Assembly (NCBI RefSeq): GCF_018139145.2
Contig: NC_059471.1
Span: 202,015,494 to 202,079,493 of the forward strand
Direction of reading: 5' to 3'
DNA: 64,000 nt
Source: Gymnogyps californianus
Taxonomy: Eukaryota > Chordata > Aves > Accipitriformes > Cathartidae
How positions within the stretch are numbered: position 1 is the first letter of the stretch; each line of letters starts with the position of its first letter. The translations under genes were made by a program, and so were the position numbers. Below are positions 63,291-64,000 of the stretch, one piece after another. The notes beneath the pieces were generated by a model. It did not search any database and had not been told where the DNA came from. It saw only the letters and a list, made by a program, of their open reading frames with translations.

Positions 63291-64000
63291 CTACAAAACA
63301 AAAGAGATGTTCACACAGGTCATTATGCAGACACAGAATACATCTTACAACATGAAAATAAGAAAGTTTTATCTAGGGAGTTAGAGTACATGATTATGCT
63401 ACCTTACACATTTTATATATACATATTTTGTATTTTATATTACATATTTTATATATACACATTACACCTCAATTTTAAAAAATCCATCTTGTAATAGAAA
63501 CAGTGTCATGCTTTCACTTGGGTGAAGTTCTTCACATAAGCCATGGCTAGCTCAGATTGCTAATTACGTGTTTCATTGATATATTTGGTTTATCTCTCAA
63601 CCCTTTTCATACAAGAAGGTAACTCTGTCTCAGAAAGCTATTCTTAGCTTACATTTCCTGCTCGTGGGGCTCTCCTACCAGACGGCTTCTGCTCTGGCAG
63701 TTTGTGAATAGCATTTTTGCCATCTGAAGTGAACAGAACAGAAAGGATGACTTTATATTCTCGACCATTTTGCATTATACCTAGTAGAACTATGAACCAC
63801 CTGAACACTTTTTATATGATACTAACAAATGCATAAAGAATCAAAGCAAAAAGAATTGGATTCAAAAAAGAACTTGTTACGTGATACCCAGATCTGCAAC
63901 ACCTAAAAAGTTAGCTACCCAGCTCTGGCTTGGATTTCATAATAGATGATGAGATGCTTGTGCTACTGGTATAGAAAAAAGAAACAATCTAGGCTCCTTG
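63291..64000 (-). other. CPNE8: Part of the last CPNE8 intron
   Basis: This stretch lies between the acceptor of the terminal copine exon and the window edge. The preceding conserved copine exon (ending in a motif like RYAERDIVQ in the family) is not present, so the intron is longer than 710 bp. One exon-like 71-nt segment at 63,653-63,723 is flanked by good splice consensus, but it does not encode copine sequence and its length is not a multiple of three. Confidence 0.7.

Noticed and set aside
1..64000. tRNA, rRNA, CRISPR arrays, operons or defence-type gene clusters
   Set aside because: None seen on either strand. Composition, repeats and the copine exon all indicate vertebrate nuclear DNA.

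Overview
The window looks like bird nuclear DNA, probably from a neoavian species. It carries degraded CR1-type LINE pieces in both orientations. It also carries five solo LTRs of about 600 bp from a family I recall as common in bird genomes, and the terminal coding exon of a vertebrate copine gene. Gene density is very low. No prokaryotic features (operons, ribosome binding sites, CRISPR) are visible, and almost all open reading frames in six frames look like chance.

Layout. From 1 to about 53.9 kb the DNA is intergenic. It has AT-rich stretches in the first 20 kb and a GC-richer mosaic from about 39 to 54 kb. Into this are set ancient CR1/L2-like LINE relics and a run of LTRs between 22.4 and 41.6 kb. 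Those LTRs are one truncated LTR of a second family and five complete solo LTRs. All five solo LTRs are in minus orientation; three have exact 5-bp target-site duplications, one a 5-bp duplication with one mismatch, and one only a short 4-bp match. A CpG-rich island lies at about 53.95-54.48 kb and is the best candidate for an unannotated promoter. Two long antisense CR1/L3-type relics follow, at 56.8-57.7 kb and 59.2-60.4 kb.

The only protein-coding sequence I can defend is at the right edge, on the minus strand: the last coding exon of a copine, best matching CPNE8 (63,102-63,290). Its probable 3' UTR runs left toward about 61.47 kb and its last intron runs off the right edge. In mammals CPNE8 lies next to a large gene-poor interval (12q12 in human, near ALG10B), which agrees with a mostly empty 60 kb downstream of it.

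I found no new multi-gene system. The most interesting leftovers are the orphan CpG island, a mosaic relation between two LTR subfamilies, an unexplained inverted pair of about 160-bp repeats, a perfect 28-bp palindrome, a 12-bp-stem hairpin and a paired-class homeodomain palindrome. Repeat assignments rest on my memory of consensus sequences, not on a search.
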